64,000 nt of DNA from Mesotaenium endlicherianum. Taxonomy: Eukaryota > Streptophyta > Zygnematophyceae > Zygnematales > Mesotaeniaceae. This document shows positions 18,038-25,317 of this stretch, in pieces (the first letter of the stretch is position 1; each line of letters starts with the position of its first letter). A model generated the notes under the pieces. The model saw only the letters and a list, made by a program, of their open reading frames with translations, did not search any database and had not been told where the DNA came from. The stretch covers positions 1 to 64,000 of the forward strand of contig WELA01005894.1 of NCBI GenBank assembly GCA_009602735.1, read 5' to 3'. Position numbers and translations under genes: made by a program.

Positions 18038-18329
18038 TCAAATTGGTCCAGGCCCACCGTTGTATGCATCAATACCTGTCGCTTTCAAAATCCCTTTGGC
18101 AATACCACTGCGGTTGCCACTGCGACAAACCGTAATCACCGGCTTGTTCCACTTGCGGATTAAATCCGACTTTAATTTAAGCTCATTCAGAGGAATATTT
18201 AGAGCCGGGAATGTGACCTTGGCTGAATTCAGCAGCCGTTCGCACATCTACAATCACGGCTCCGTTTTCAAATGCCCTTACCAGTTCCTGATTATCTTTC
18301 CCGAACAAGCTTTTGAAAAATTTAAGCAT
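18038..18329 (-). pseudogene. Rhodanese-like gene with one frameshift
   Basis: Reading from ATG 18329, 49 codons give MLKFFKSLFGK then a rhodanese N-half through GAVIVDVRTAAEFSQGHIPG, and the frame stops. The next frame continues at the same place with LNIPLNEL and the catalytic loop VCRSGNRSG up to the end NGGPGPI at 18038. The break is at about 18185-18190 and needs only a single-base change, so either a recent mutation or a sequencing error would explain it. The gene is next to an intact rhodanese (18333-18599). Confidence 0.75.
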
Positions 18330-18332
18330 TGT

Positions 18333-18599
18333 TTATTTTTTTTGTTGCAGCAGGTCTTCCAATCCGCCGCCGTTATACACATCTGTAATGCCATTTTGCT
18401 GTAGAATAGAAGCAGCCATTCCGCTCCGGTTGCCGCTGCGGCAATAGGTAACAATGGGCTGCTGTATTTGTTTGAATTCATGTATTCGCTGCGAGACTTC
18501 ACCCAACGGAATGTTCATGGCACCCGGATAATGACCTTGTGCAAATTCTTCAGGTGTTCTTACATCAACAAAGACAGCGTTATTTAAAATGTTTTTCAT
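18333..18599 (-). CDS. Single-domain rhodanese (sulfurtransferase)
   Basis: 88 residues, one complete rhodanese domain without signal peptide: VFVDVRTPEEFAQGHYPGAMNIPL and the active-site loop TYCRSGNRSG with the catalytic cysteine. It is the length of GlpE/PspE-like enzymes and would take sulfane sulfur from thiosulfate or persulfide in the cytoplasm. It is followed after 3 bp by the frameshifted copy and is 59 bp downstream of the second MBL-rhodanese gene. Confidence 0.9.
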   Translation of the reverse strand: MKNILNNAVFVDVRTPEEFAQGHYPGAMNIPLGEVSQRIHEFKQIQQPIVTYCRSGNRSGMAASILQQNGITDVYNGGGLEDLLQQKK

Positions 18600-18658
18600 C
18601 GTTTTCTTTTTAAGAGGTGATGGATAAAAAGAGAAAGCCTCTTTCTCTCCTTAGTGTG

Positions 18659-20080
18659 TTATTTCTTGCTAACCGTTGTCGGACATACATAGTCCGTTAC
18701 AGGAAGGGTACCACTTTCTTTGATGGCTTTGAAGCCACCCTTAACATCAATCAGGTTTTCAAAACCCCGTGCCCGCAGAATAGAATTGAAAATCATGGAG
18801 CGGTAACCACCGGCGCAATGGACATAATAAGGCTTGTCCCTGCCAATCTGTGTGATGTGATCGTTGATACTGTCCAGGGGCATATTTATAGCGCCATTCA
18901 CATGTTCGCTCAGGTACTCTCCAGGCTTGCGCACATCCAGCACTTCAGCCTTTTCCTTTTTTAATCTTTCCGCCAGTTCGTCGGCTGAAATGGACGCAAT
19001 GCTGTCCACTTCTTTTCCGGCGGTCTTCCAGGCAGCAAAGCCGCCTTTCAGATACCCGATGGTATAATCGTACCCCACTCTTGCCAAACGGGTGATGACT
19101 TCTTCCTCCCTTCCTTCATCCGTTACTAAAAGAATTTGTTGCCTGATGTCGGGTATCAAAGCACCTACCCACGGGGCAAAGCTGCCATCAATACCGATGT
19201 TGATGGAATTGGGAATAAAACCTTTTGCAAAAGTTTGCGGGTCTCTTGTATCAAGAATGATGGCTCCCGTTTCGTTGGCCGCTGCTTCAAACGCATCCGG
19301 GGAAAGCGCTTGTTTGCCACGCTGCATTACTTCACTTATGCTTTCATAGCCTTGTTTGTTCAGCATCACGTTCAACGGAAAATATGCCGGCGGCGTAGCC
19401 AGACCTTCTGTTACTTCTTTAATAAATTCCTCTCTGGACATGCCCGCCCGCAGAGCATAGTTTGTTTGCTTTTGATGACCCAATGTATCTGAAGTTTCCT
19501 TGCTCATGTTCTTGCCACAGGCACTGCCGGCACCGTGTGCCGGATAAACAATGAGGTCATCTGTTAAAGGCATAATCTTGTTCCGCAAAGAATCATACAT
19601 GATTCCGGCCAGTTCTTCCTGTGTCATGTGGGCGGCTTTTTGCGCCAGGTCTGGGCGGCCCACATCGCCTATGAACAATGTATCTCCCGAGAAAAGCGCC
19701 ACCTCTTTGCCGTTTTCATCTTTCAGCAAATAGCAGGTGCTTTCCATGGTTTGACCGGGAGTGTGCAATACCTTAAAGGTTACGTTACCAACTTTAAACT
19801 CCTGCCCGCCTTTGGCAATGATGGCTTCAAATGATGGATTGGCGTTGGGTCCATACACAATAGGTGCGCCGGTTTGCTTGCTCAAATCCACGTGGCCGGA
19901 GACAAAGTCGGCGTGGAAGTGTGTTTCAAAAACATACTTGATTTTAGCGCCATTACGTTTTGCTTTTTGCACATACGGCTCCACTTCACGCAAAGGGTCA
20001 ATCACCACCGCCTCACCTTCGCTTTCGATGTAGTAAGCGCCCTGTGCAAGACAACCTGTATAAATTTGTTCGATTTTCAT
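18659..20080 (-). CDS. MBL-fold persulfide dioxygenase-like hydrolase with two rhodanese domains
   Basis: 473 residues with the same layout as the protein at 3874-5229: MBL domain with THFHADF and HTPGQT, then two rhodaneses, the first without cysteine, the second with YVHCAGGYRS. In the MBL domain the second histidine motif is HTPGQ instead of HTPGH, as found in one branch of these fusions. It should oxidise persulfide and feed sulfite to the TauE exporter encoded upstream. A Crp-type operator lies 50 bp before the start. Confidence 0.9.
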   Translation of the reverse strand: MKIEQIYTGCLAQGAYYIESEGEAVVIDPLREVEPYVQKAKRNGAKIKYVFETHFHADFVSGHVDLSKQTGAPIVYGPNANPSFEAIIAKGGQEFKVGNVTFKVLHTPGQTMESTCYLLKDENGKEVALFSGDTLFIGDVGRPDLAQKAAHMTQEELAGIMYDSLRNKIMPLTDDLIVYPAHGAGSACGKNMSKETSDTLGHQKQTNYALRAGMSREEFIKEVTEGLATPPAYFPLNVMLNKQGYESISEVMQRGKQALSPDAFEAAANETGAIILDTRDPQTFAKGFIPNSINIGIDGSFAPWVGALIPDIRQQILLVTDEGREEEVITRLARVGYDYTIGYLKGGFAAWKTAGKEVDSIASISADELAERLKKEKAEVLDVRKPGEYLSEHVNGAINMPLDSINDHITQIGRDKPYYVHCAGGYRSMIFNSILRARGFENLIDVKGGFKAIKESGTLPVTDYVCPTTVSKK

Positions 20081-20129
20081 TTCTGTATTTTTTGGTGTTG
20101 TAAAATTCGATTGCTTTTCTGTGTTGTAT

Positions 20130-20145
20130 CGTGACTTGGGTCACA
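20130..20145. promoter_or_regulatory. Crp-type operator, second MBL-rhodanese gene
   Basis: CGTGA-CTTGGG-TCACA, 50 bp upstream of the start codon and 12 bp past the end of the TauE gene. Confidence 0.78.
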
Positions 20146-20157
20146 GCTTGTTTTTGA

Positions 20158-20955
20158 TTATTTGAATAACGTTTCTTTTATAATGATGTAAATGCCCATC
20201 ACCAACACAAACCAGCCAAAGCCTTTTTTTAGTTTCTCGCTGGACAGTTTTTTGCCCAGAGCGCCACCGATAAAAATGCCTGTAGTGGCAAGGAGGGTTA
20301 CTTTTAAAAGAAATCTCCAGTCAATGGCAAAGTGCCCCAGGTCGCCGGTAAAGCCAACGAGTGAGTTCAGGGCAATAATCAGCAACGAAGTGCCGATTGC
20401 TGTTTTCATCGGCAGCTTCAACAGAAACACGAGAGCAGGAATGAGCAAAAAGCCGCCACCGGCGCCAAGTAGTCCCGTAACAAGGCCGATTGCTGTTCCA
20501 TAAATCACCAGCTTGCCAAAGCGGATACAATCCTTGCATTCTTTTTCCTCTGCCTGCACTTTTTTGTTGCGAATCATGCTGAAGGAAGCCAGCAGCATTA
20601 GAATGGCAAACAGCACCATGGTCAGCAGCGATTCAGTGATAGCTACGCCCCCAATGAAGAAAATCGTTTTGGGAATAGCCGGTACAATGAATTTGCGGGT
20701 CAGGAATACGGTAACAATGGAGGATGCACCAAAAAGAAGTGCTGCTTTGACATTGACCAGTCCCTTGCGGAAATTATTAAAAGCGCCTACCAGACTGGTA
20801 GAACCAACAATAAAAAGTGAGTAAGATGTGGCCAGCAGCGGCTGCAGGCCAAACAAATAGACCATCACCGGAACGGTGAGAATAGAACCGCCGCCACCAA
20901 TCAGACCGAGTGAAATACCAATAAGTAATGATGCCACGTAACCAAAAACTTCCAT
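20158..20955 (-). CDS. TauE/SafE-family sulfite or organosulfonate exporter
   Basis: A 265-residue full-length TauE/SafE protein with about eight helices in two repeats, each with a glycine-rich loop: LIGGGGSILTVPVMVY in the first and LLGAGGGFLLIPALVF in the second. The central cytoplasmic loop carries EKECKDCIRF. By family and by its place upstream of a persulfide dioxygenase it probably exports sulfite made by that enzyme. Crp-type operator 47 bp upstream of the start. Confidence 0.9.
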   Translation of the reverse strand: MEVFGYVASLLIGISLGLIGGGGSILTVPVMVYLFGLQPLLATSYSLFIVGSTSLVGAFNNFRKGLVNVKAALLFGASSIVTVFLTRKFIVPAIPKTIFFIGGVAITESLLTMVLFAILMLLASFSMIRNKKVQAEEKECKDCIRFGKLVIYGTAIGLVTGLLGAGGGFLLIPALVFLLKLPMKTAIGTSLLIIALNSLVGFTGDLGHFAIDWRFLLKVTLLATTGIFIGGALGKKLSSEKLKKGFGWFVLVMGIYIIIKETLFK

Positions 20956-21001
20956 GCTTTGTTATTTGCCTGCAAAGCTGAAAAAATTCAACAGCACGTT
21001 T

Positions 21002-21017
21002 CGTGATTCAGGTCACG
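21002..21017. promoter_or_regulatory. Crp-type operator, TauE gene
   Basis: CGTGA-TTCAGG-TCACG, 47 bp upstream of the TauE start codon; perfect 5-bp arms. Confidence 0.78.
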
Positions 21018-21116
21018 CAGCGGACATCAGTCTGAGCAATAGAGATGCAAGGCACGAGGTTTGTGTTTTACTGTGAAGGCCCAGGCCGGAACGAGTGACC
21101 GGCTTAAACAAAAAGC

Positions 21117-21555
21117 ATGGAAGAGCGGGTAAGAAAACACACCACAACAGGCGTCAATGAAAGAATTGACGAAAAAATAAAGGAAAGCATTGCCCGGTAT
21201 TTACCACAGGGAAGGCCGCTATTTCGCAAAGAATAAAGGAATTGGACCAGGAGTGGGACATTGAAAGAGCACTGGAAGTAAACATGCCGATTGTGGCATT
21301 AATCGGCCTGTCCTTAACCGTGTTTGTCAGCCCTTGGTGGGCTATTTTTCCGACCTTGGTCTTGCTTTTTTTCTACAGCATGCCATTCAGGGATGGTGCC
21401 CACCTTTGCCTGCTTTTCGAATGCTGGGCTTTCGCACAAAAAAAGAAATAGAAAAGGAACGCTATGCGCTGAAGTTATTACGAGGTGATTTTGATTTTTT
21501 AGCTTGCAACGAAACAACAGCTACGGAAGTTTACAAAGCCGTTTCGCAGAGCTAA
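21117..21555 (+). pseudogene. DUF2892-like membrane protein gene with two frameshifts
   Basis: Three overlapping frames each contain one part of what looks like a single protein. The first (from ATG 21117) has MEERVRKHTTTGVNERID and stops at about 21236. The second continues with RIKELDQEWDIERALE and a membrane segment. The third contains LQHAIQGWCPPLPAF and GFRTKKEIEKERYALK and ends at 21555. The two changes lie near 21200 and 21360. The gene is on the opposite strand to the TauE and Crp genes on either side. Either a dead gene or two sequence errors. Confidence 0.68.
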
Positions 21556-21571
21556 AAAGATGATTGTAGTT

Positions 21572-22216
21572 TTATAATGCTTTATCCAGATTAACCAGCT
21601 CCACCTGTGAACCTTGGATTTTCACAATGCCTCTTTCAGAAAGTTTTTTCATCAGCCGGGAAATGACCTCTCTGGAAGAATTTAACTCCTGTGCAACCTG
21701 GGTATATGAAAGCGTAAGAACATTCGTATTTAACTTCTCTTGATGGCGCTTTAAATAAAACACCAGGCGTTCATCCATATTTCGGAAGGCAATGTGGTCA
21801 ATGGTTTGCAAAAGCTCATCAAAGCGCTCCCGGTAAGTGCTTACCGCAAACTGTGCCCAACTTTTGTACTTACCCATCCACTCATCTACCTTGTGGAGTG
21901 GTATGCTGAGAACAGTGGCATCGGTCACTGCCTTTGCCATCAAGCCGCTGGTTTCCTTGCCCAAAGCACAAACGAGTGAAATGGCACAGGCTTTTCCTGC
22001 ATCCAGGTGGTATATAAAGAATTCATTGCCCTGGTCGTCTTCCCTGTAAATTTTTATCAGGCCTCCTAACACCAACATTGCTGAACGAATGTTTTGACCG
22101 GTACGTATCAGCACTTCACCTGCTGCTAATGTTTTCACGTCACCCACTTTGGATAGCTCTTCGATAAGACCTTTTTCCAAGGATGGAAAGTACTTGGCAA
22201 ATTCTTTTTCTGTCAT
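21572..22216 (-). CDS. Crp/Fnr-family transcriptional regulator
   Basis: 214 residues: a cyclic-nucleotide-binding-like beta-roll (about 12-110), a dimer helix and a winged helix-turn-helix (about 148-205). The recognition helix NSSREVISRLMKKL has R182, E183 and R187, the three residues by which CRP reads the GTGA half-site, and this predicts the palindromes found in this window. FNR-type cysteine spacing is absent, but ACAISLVC (C77, C83) in the beta-roll could sense redox or sulfur; that is inference. It is the only regulator in the sulfur block. A degenerate operator upstream hints at autoregulation. Confidence 0.92.
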   Translation of the reverse strand: MTEKEFAKYFPSLEKGLIEELSKVGDVKTLAAGEVLIRTGQNIRSAMLVLGGLIKIYREDDQGNEFFIYHLDAGKACAISLVCALGKETSGLMAKAVTDATVLSIPLHKVDEWMGKYKSWAQFAVSTYRERFDELLQTIDHIAFRNMDERLVFYLKRHQEKLNTNVLTLSYTQVAQELNSSREVISRLMKKLSERGIVKIQGSQVELVNLDKAL

Positions 22217-22249
22217 AGCTGCAAAGTTAGATGTAGCGACAGAGAGAAG

Positions 22250-22266
22250 CGTGACAAACGTCTCAC
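22250..22266. promoter_or_regulatory. Degenerate Crp-type site upstream of the regulator gene
   Basis: CGTGA is followed by CAAACG and then TCTCAC, so a TCAC half-site exists but is spaced 8 rather than 6 bp from GTGA. It lies 34 bp upstream of the regulator start. Possibly a weak autoregulatory site. Confidence 0.35.
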
Positions 22267-22372
22267 CTATTTATTCACCTGGCTTTTTACAAAATCCTTT
22301 TGTTAATAGATCCACTATCCGCCGAAAATAGGCAGCCTTATTGAATCCTCCAGCCCGTTCCAAAGAGCGGCC

Positions 22373-24556
22373 TTAAATTTTAATGCCGAGTGTCAAATAC
22401 AGATTTCTTCCGTCACCGGGCCAAATGCCGGGGCCTGGATAAAATGTTGGCCTTTTGGTGAAATACTGTTTATTGAAAATGTTGTTAATGCCTGCCCGCA
22501 GCGTAAACAGGGCATTGGCTCTAAAGGAGGCATTGAAATCCCAAATGGAATAAGCAGGCGTAAAACCTCTTGCTCCGCTTGCTGGCGGCGCCTGCGTGTT
22601 CAATGCATCGGAAAAAGTGGAGGAAGTATAGCTGTACAGAACGGTGCAGCTAAAGGCTTTGAATAAAATATCCAACCCGTTTCTACTAATCCAGTCGGGA
22701 ACAGCTTCAACCTTGTTTCCTCTGATTGATTTGTTCCCTGCTCCTGCTGCAACCTGGCCGTCGGTGTACCGGCCATTCATGTACGAGGTGGAGGTAAATA
22801 TTCCTGCATATAGATGACTGGTAACAGGAAGCTTGTATTGCAGGAACAGTTCTACCCCGTTGGTCCGGCTGTTGCCAATGTTGGTTTTGTAAGTATAAGA
22901 TTGCCCCGAATTGTCTTGTAGCACCAGAGTTCCCATCCGGTTGTTGTAAAGAAGACGGAAGACACTTATGTCGTATTGCAGGCGCTGGAAAATCTTTCCT
23001 CTGACACCCGCATCAAGGTTATACCCGGCAGCATCTTTCAGGGCCTTGTCAACTTGCTCGTAAGTAGAAGCAGGAACAATGTCCTTGAATATTACCGGAC
23101 GATATGCCTGCGAAAAACCACCATAGAGCATGTTTTCCTTATCCAATATATATTGGGAACTTATGCCGAATAAGGCAAAATGATGATTGATGGTGGTAGG
23201 CAGTTCGTTTACTGTGTAATATTTGATAATGCCGCTCATTTTGGAAACGCCGCTTTCAAAACGGATACCCGGAGAAACTACCCAACGAGAGCTGAGTTGA
23301 AAGGAATTTTCGGCAAACATGGCAACATTGGTGGTCTTGAAATGAATATCTCTTCCAAAGCCGGGCTCAACCAATGTTAAATCGTAATCCGTGCCTGTTG
23401 TTCCTTTTCCCAGTTGCCTGCGGTGCAGGTCATTGTTCATATATACGACCCCTGTAGCGAGTTTGCTTTGCACGTTTCCCAATCGATATTGATGCAATAT
23501 TCTTGCTTCCAATGTACGGCTGTTAAACCGGTCAATGTCTACCTGCCGGTTTTTGTACGATTGATTGGCCTGGTCAATTGCATCGGGCACGTTGGCAAAA
23601 GCATCAAACATCACACTGTTTCGCAAGCCAAAAACACCGGAGGCTGTTAGTTTAATTTTCGTTTTTGTGTTTAGCGCAGCGTTTAAACTGATTGAAGGAA
23701 CATAAATATCCGGGCTAAAAAAGTTCCGGCTTCGGGTGCTCATTCTGGGGTCAGTCAAAAACATGCTGTCGTTTAATGGCCCGGGAATCTGGTATAAATA
23801 TTTTGATCTCCCTAATTCTGCCTTTACTCCAACTTTGTCGCTGACCTTATATTGCAGTTGAACAAACTGGGCATCGGCTTCGGAAACACTGTTTCTCCGA
23901 TACCCATTCGAATGCCTGCGGTACGTGTAAGCATAATAAGAGAACTTTTTTACGGTTCCACTTATGGCATTATACGAACTTAACAGGCCAAAGGAGCCTG
24001 CCGAATTAATGCTTTCAAAAGAAAATGTCTTTGCCGTATCCGGCCTTTTAGTGCTATAGTTGATCATTCCTCCGAACTGGGCGCCATACTGTAACGCTCC
24101 AGTTCCCCGTATCACTTCAATTCTTTCGAAGCTTTCCATGGGTGCGCTATAGTGGCTGGCAGGGTAGCCGTACATATCTGAATTGATGAGCACTCCGTTT
24201 TGGCGCACATTGAATTCCCAACTCCGATGAGGATCGAGGCCACGGGTGGATATGTTTAATTGGTTGCCACTCCCATCCATATCATAAACAAAGACTCCAG
24301 GCACTTTGGAAAATAGTTGACGGGCATTTTTTATGGCAATGTTGGCATTTGCGGCGCTTAGGGTAATGAGCTCGTTTTTCTTTCCACTGGTCAGATAACC
24401 GTCCGTTTCCTCTGCTAACCGGTTAATATCGTTCCGCATCCAGGACTTTATCATTACTTCCTGAAGTTCTTGCGGCTTTAAGCTATCTTTCGAATTTTGC
24501 GAAAAACAAATTGATGCCAATGCTGAGAAAACAATTAGTAAAGTAAACTTTCTCAT
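22373..24556 (-). CDS. TonB-dependent outer-membrane receptor
   Basis: About 727 residues from the second Met (MRKFTLLIVF), a better signal-peptide start than the ATG at 24583. After the signal peptide (to ICFSQ) there is a plug domain (about 60-200) with IEVIRGTGALQYGAQFGGMINY, then a 22-strand barrel ending in an aromatic-rich terminus (LYLTLGIKI). There is no carboxypeptidase-like N-terminal extension, so it is nearer to FecA/siderophore-type receptors than to SusC. The metal-efflux genes on the other side of the divergent promoter suggest a metal-chelate substrate. No SusD partner. Confidence 0.9.
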   Translation of the reverse strand: MRKFTLLIVFSALASICFSQNSKDSLKPQELQEVMIKSWMRNDINRLAEETDGYLTSGKKNELITLSAANANIAIKNARQLFSKVPGVFVYDMDGSGNQLNISTRGLDPHRSWEFNVRQNGVLINSDMYGYPASHYSAPMESFERIEVIRGTGALQYGAQFGGMINYSTKRPDTAKTFSFESINSAGSFGLLSSYNAISGTVKKFSYYAYTYRRHSNGYRRNSVSEADAQFVQLQYKVSDKVGVKAELGRSKYLYQIPGPLNDSMFLTDPRMSTRSRNFFSPDIYVPSISLNAALNTKTKIKLTASGVFGLRNSVMFDAFANVPDAIDQANQSYKNRQVDIDRFNSRTLEARILHQYRLGNVQSKLATGVVYMNNDLHRRQLGKGTTGTDYDLTLVEPGFGRDIHFKTTNVAMFAENSFQLSSRWVVSPGIRFESGVSKMSGIIKYYTVNELPTTINHHFALFGISSQYILDKENMLYGGFSQAYRPVIFKDIVPASTYEQVDKALKDAAGYNLDAGVRGKIFQRLQYDISVFRLLYNNRMGTLVLQDNSGQSYTYKTNIGNSRTNGVELFLQYKLPVTSHLYAGIFTSTSYMNGRYTDGQVAAGAGNKSIRGNKVEAVPDWISRNGLDILFKAFSCTVLYSYTSSTFSDALNTQAPPASGARGFTPAYSIWDFNASFRANALFTLRAGINNIFNKQYFTKRPTFYPGPGIWPGDGRNLYLTLGIKI

Positions 24557-24701
24557 TATCAAGTACTTAATATACGGTTCCAAAAATTTGGATTAGACGA
24601 AAGTACAAGACTGCATAAAACAAAGGTCTCCAGATTATTAATTTATCGTTAAGTTTACAACTTGGGCATGTAAATGTGAGAATACCTGTAGTTTTGCATA
24701 C

Positions 24702-25082
24702 TTGAAAAAAGTAACTGCTATATTGTTTTTATTCATACAGCTCAGCGCTACCACTGAGTTCTCGCAGTTATTCAAGCTACCGATACTTTGGCAGCATTAC
24801 CAGGAACACAAGCAGGGGAATAAGGATGTTTCATTTATAAGCTACCTGACGATGCACTATCTGAATGGTGATGTAAAGGATGCTGATTACGAAAGAGACA
24901 TGCAGTTACCTTTTAAAACTACCACGCATTATCAGGTTGCAAGCGTAGCTTCTATACTTCCTGCCCCGATTACAACTGTTGAACCACCGGTTTACAATCA
25001 CTTGTCTGAAATCGTGCCCGCTAACGATATATTTATCTCCTCTGAGTTTTTATCTGCTATCTGGCAGCCTCCCAAAGCTTAA
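24702..25082 (+). CDS. Small exported protein, unknown, leading a metal-efflux operon
   Basis: 126 residues from a TTG start at 24702, chosen because MKKVTAILFLFIQLSATTEF reads as a signal-peptide start. The mature part has FKLPILWQHYQEHKQGN, LTMHYLNGDVKDADYERDM and QLPFKTT, a pattern I associate with small proteins placed before CzcA/CusA genes in Bacteroidota; function unknown. Histidines in the first third could bind metal. A TAGTTTTG box (24689-24696) lies only 5 bp before the start, so the mRNA could be nearly leaderless or the start could lie further in. Confidence 0.62.
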   Translation: MKKVTAILFLFIQLSATTEFSQLFKLPILWQHYQEHKQGNKDVSFISYLTMHYLNGDVKDADYERDMQLPFKTTTHYQVASVASILPAPITTVEPPVYNHLSEIVPANDIFISSEFLSAIWQPPKA

Positions 25083-25117
25083 GCAAGTCATCGCTGTTTA
25101 TCTTTCTTCTTGTTGTG

Positions 25118-25133
25118 CACCTGTATATAGGTG
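25118..25133. promoter_or_regulatory. Perfect palindrome in the leader of the CzcA-like gene
   Basis: CACCT-GTATAT-AGGTG lies in the 235-bp gap before the transporter. It is a possible operator of a metal-responsive repressor. A second palindrome, CTGTT-CA-AACAG, is near 25213. The rest of the gap holds no gene. Confidence 0.35.
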
Positions 25134-25317
25134 ACCCATCCTTCATTCCGTCATGTGCGTTTACTGGCCCGTATGGTTCTGTGGCATCTAAACGTTCATT
25201 TGAAAGTATGTAAGTCTGTTCAAACAGCGTCTCTTCGTTTAGTATCTCATTATCAAGTGGCAGAATAGCGCAACTGTTATTGTTGTGCCTCTACTCGTCA
25301 TTAGCATTGATTTTACC

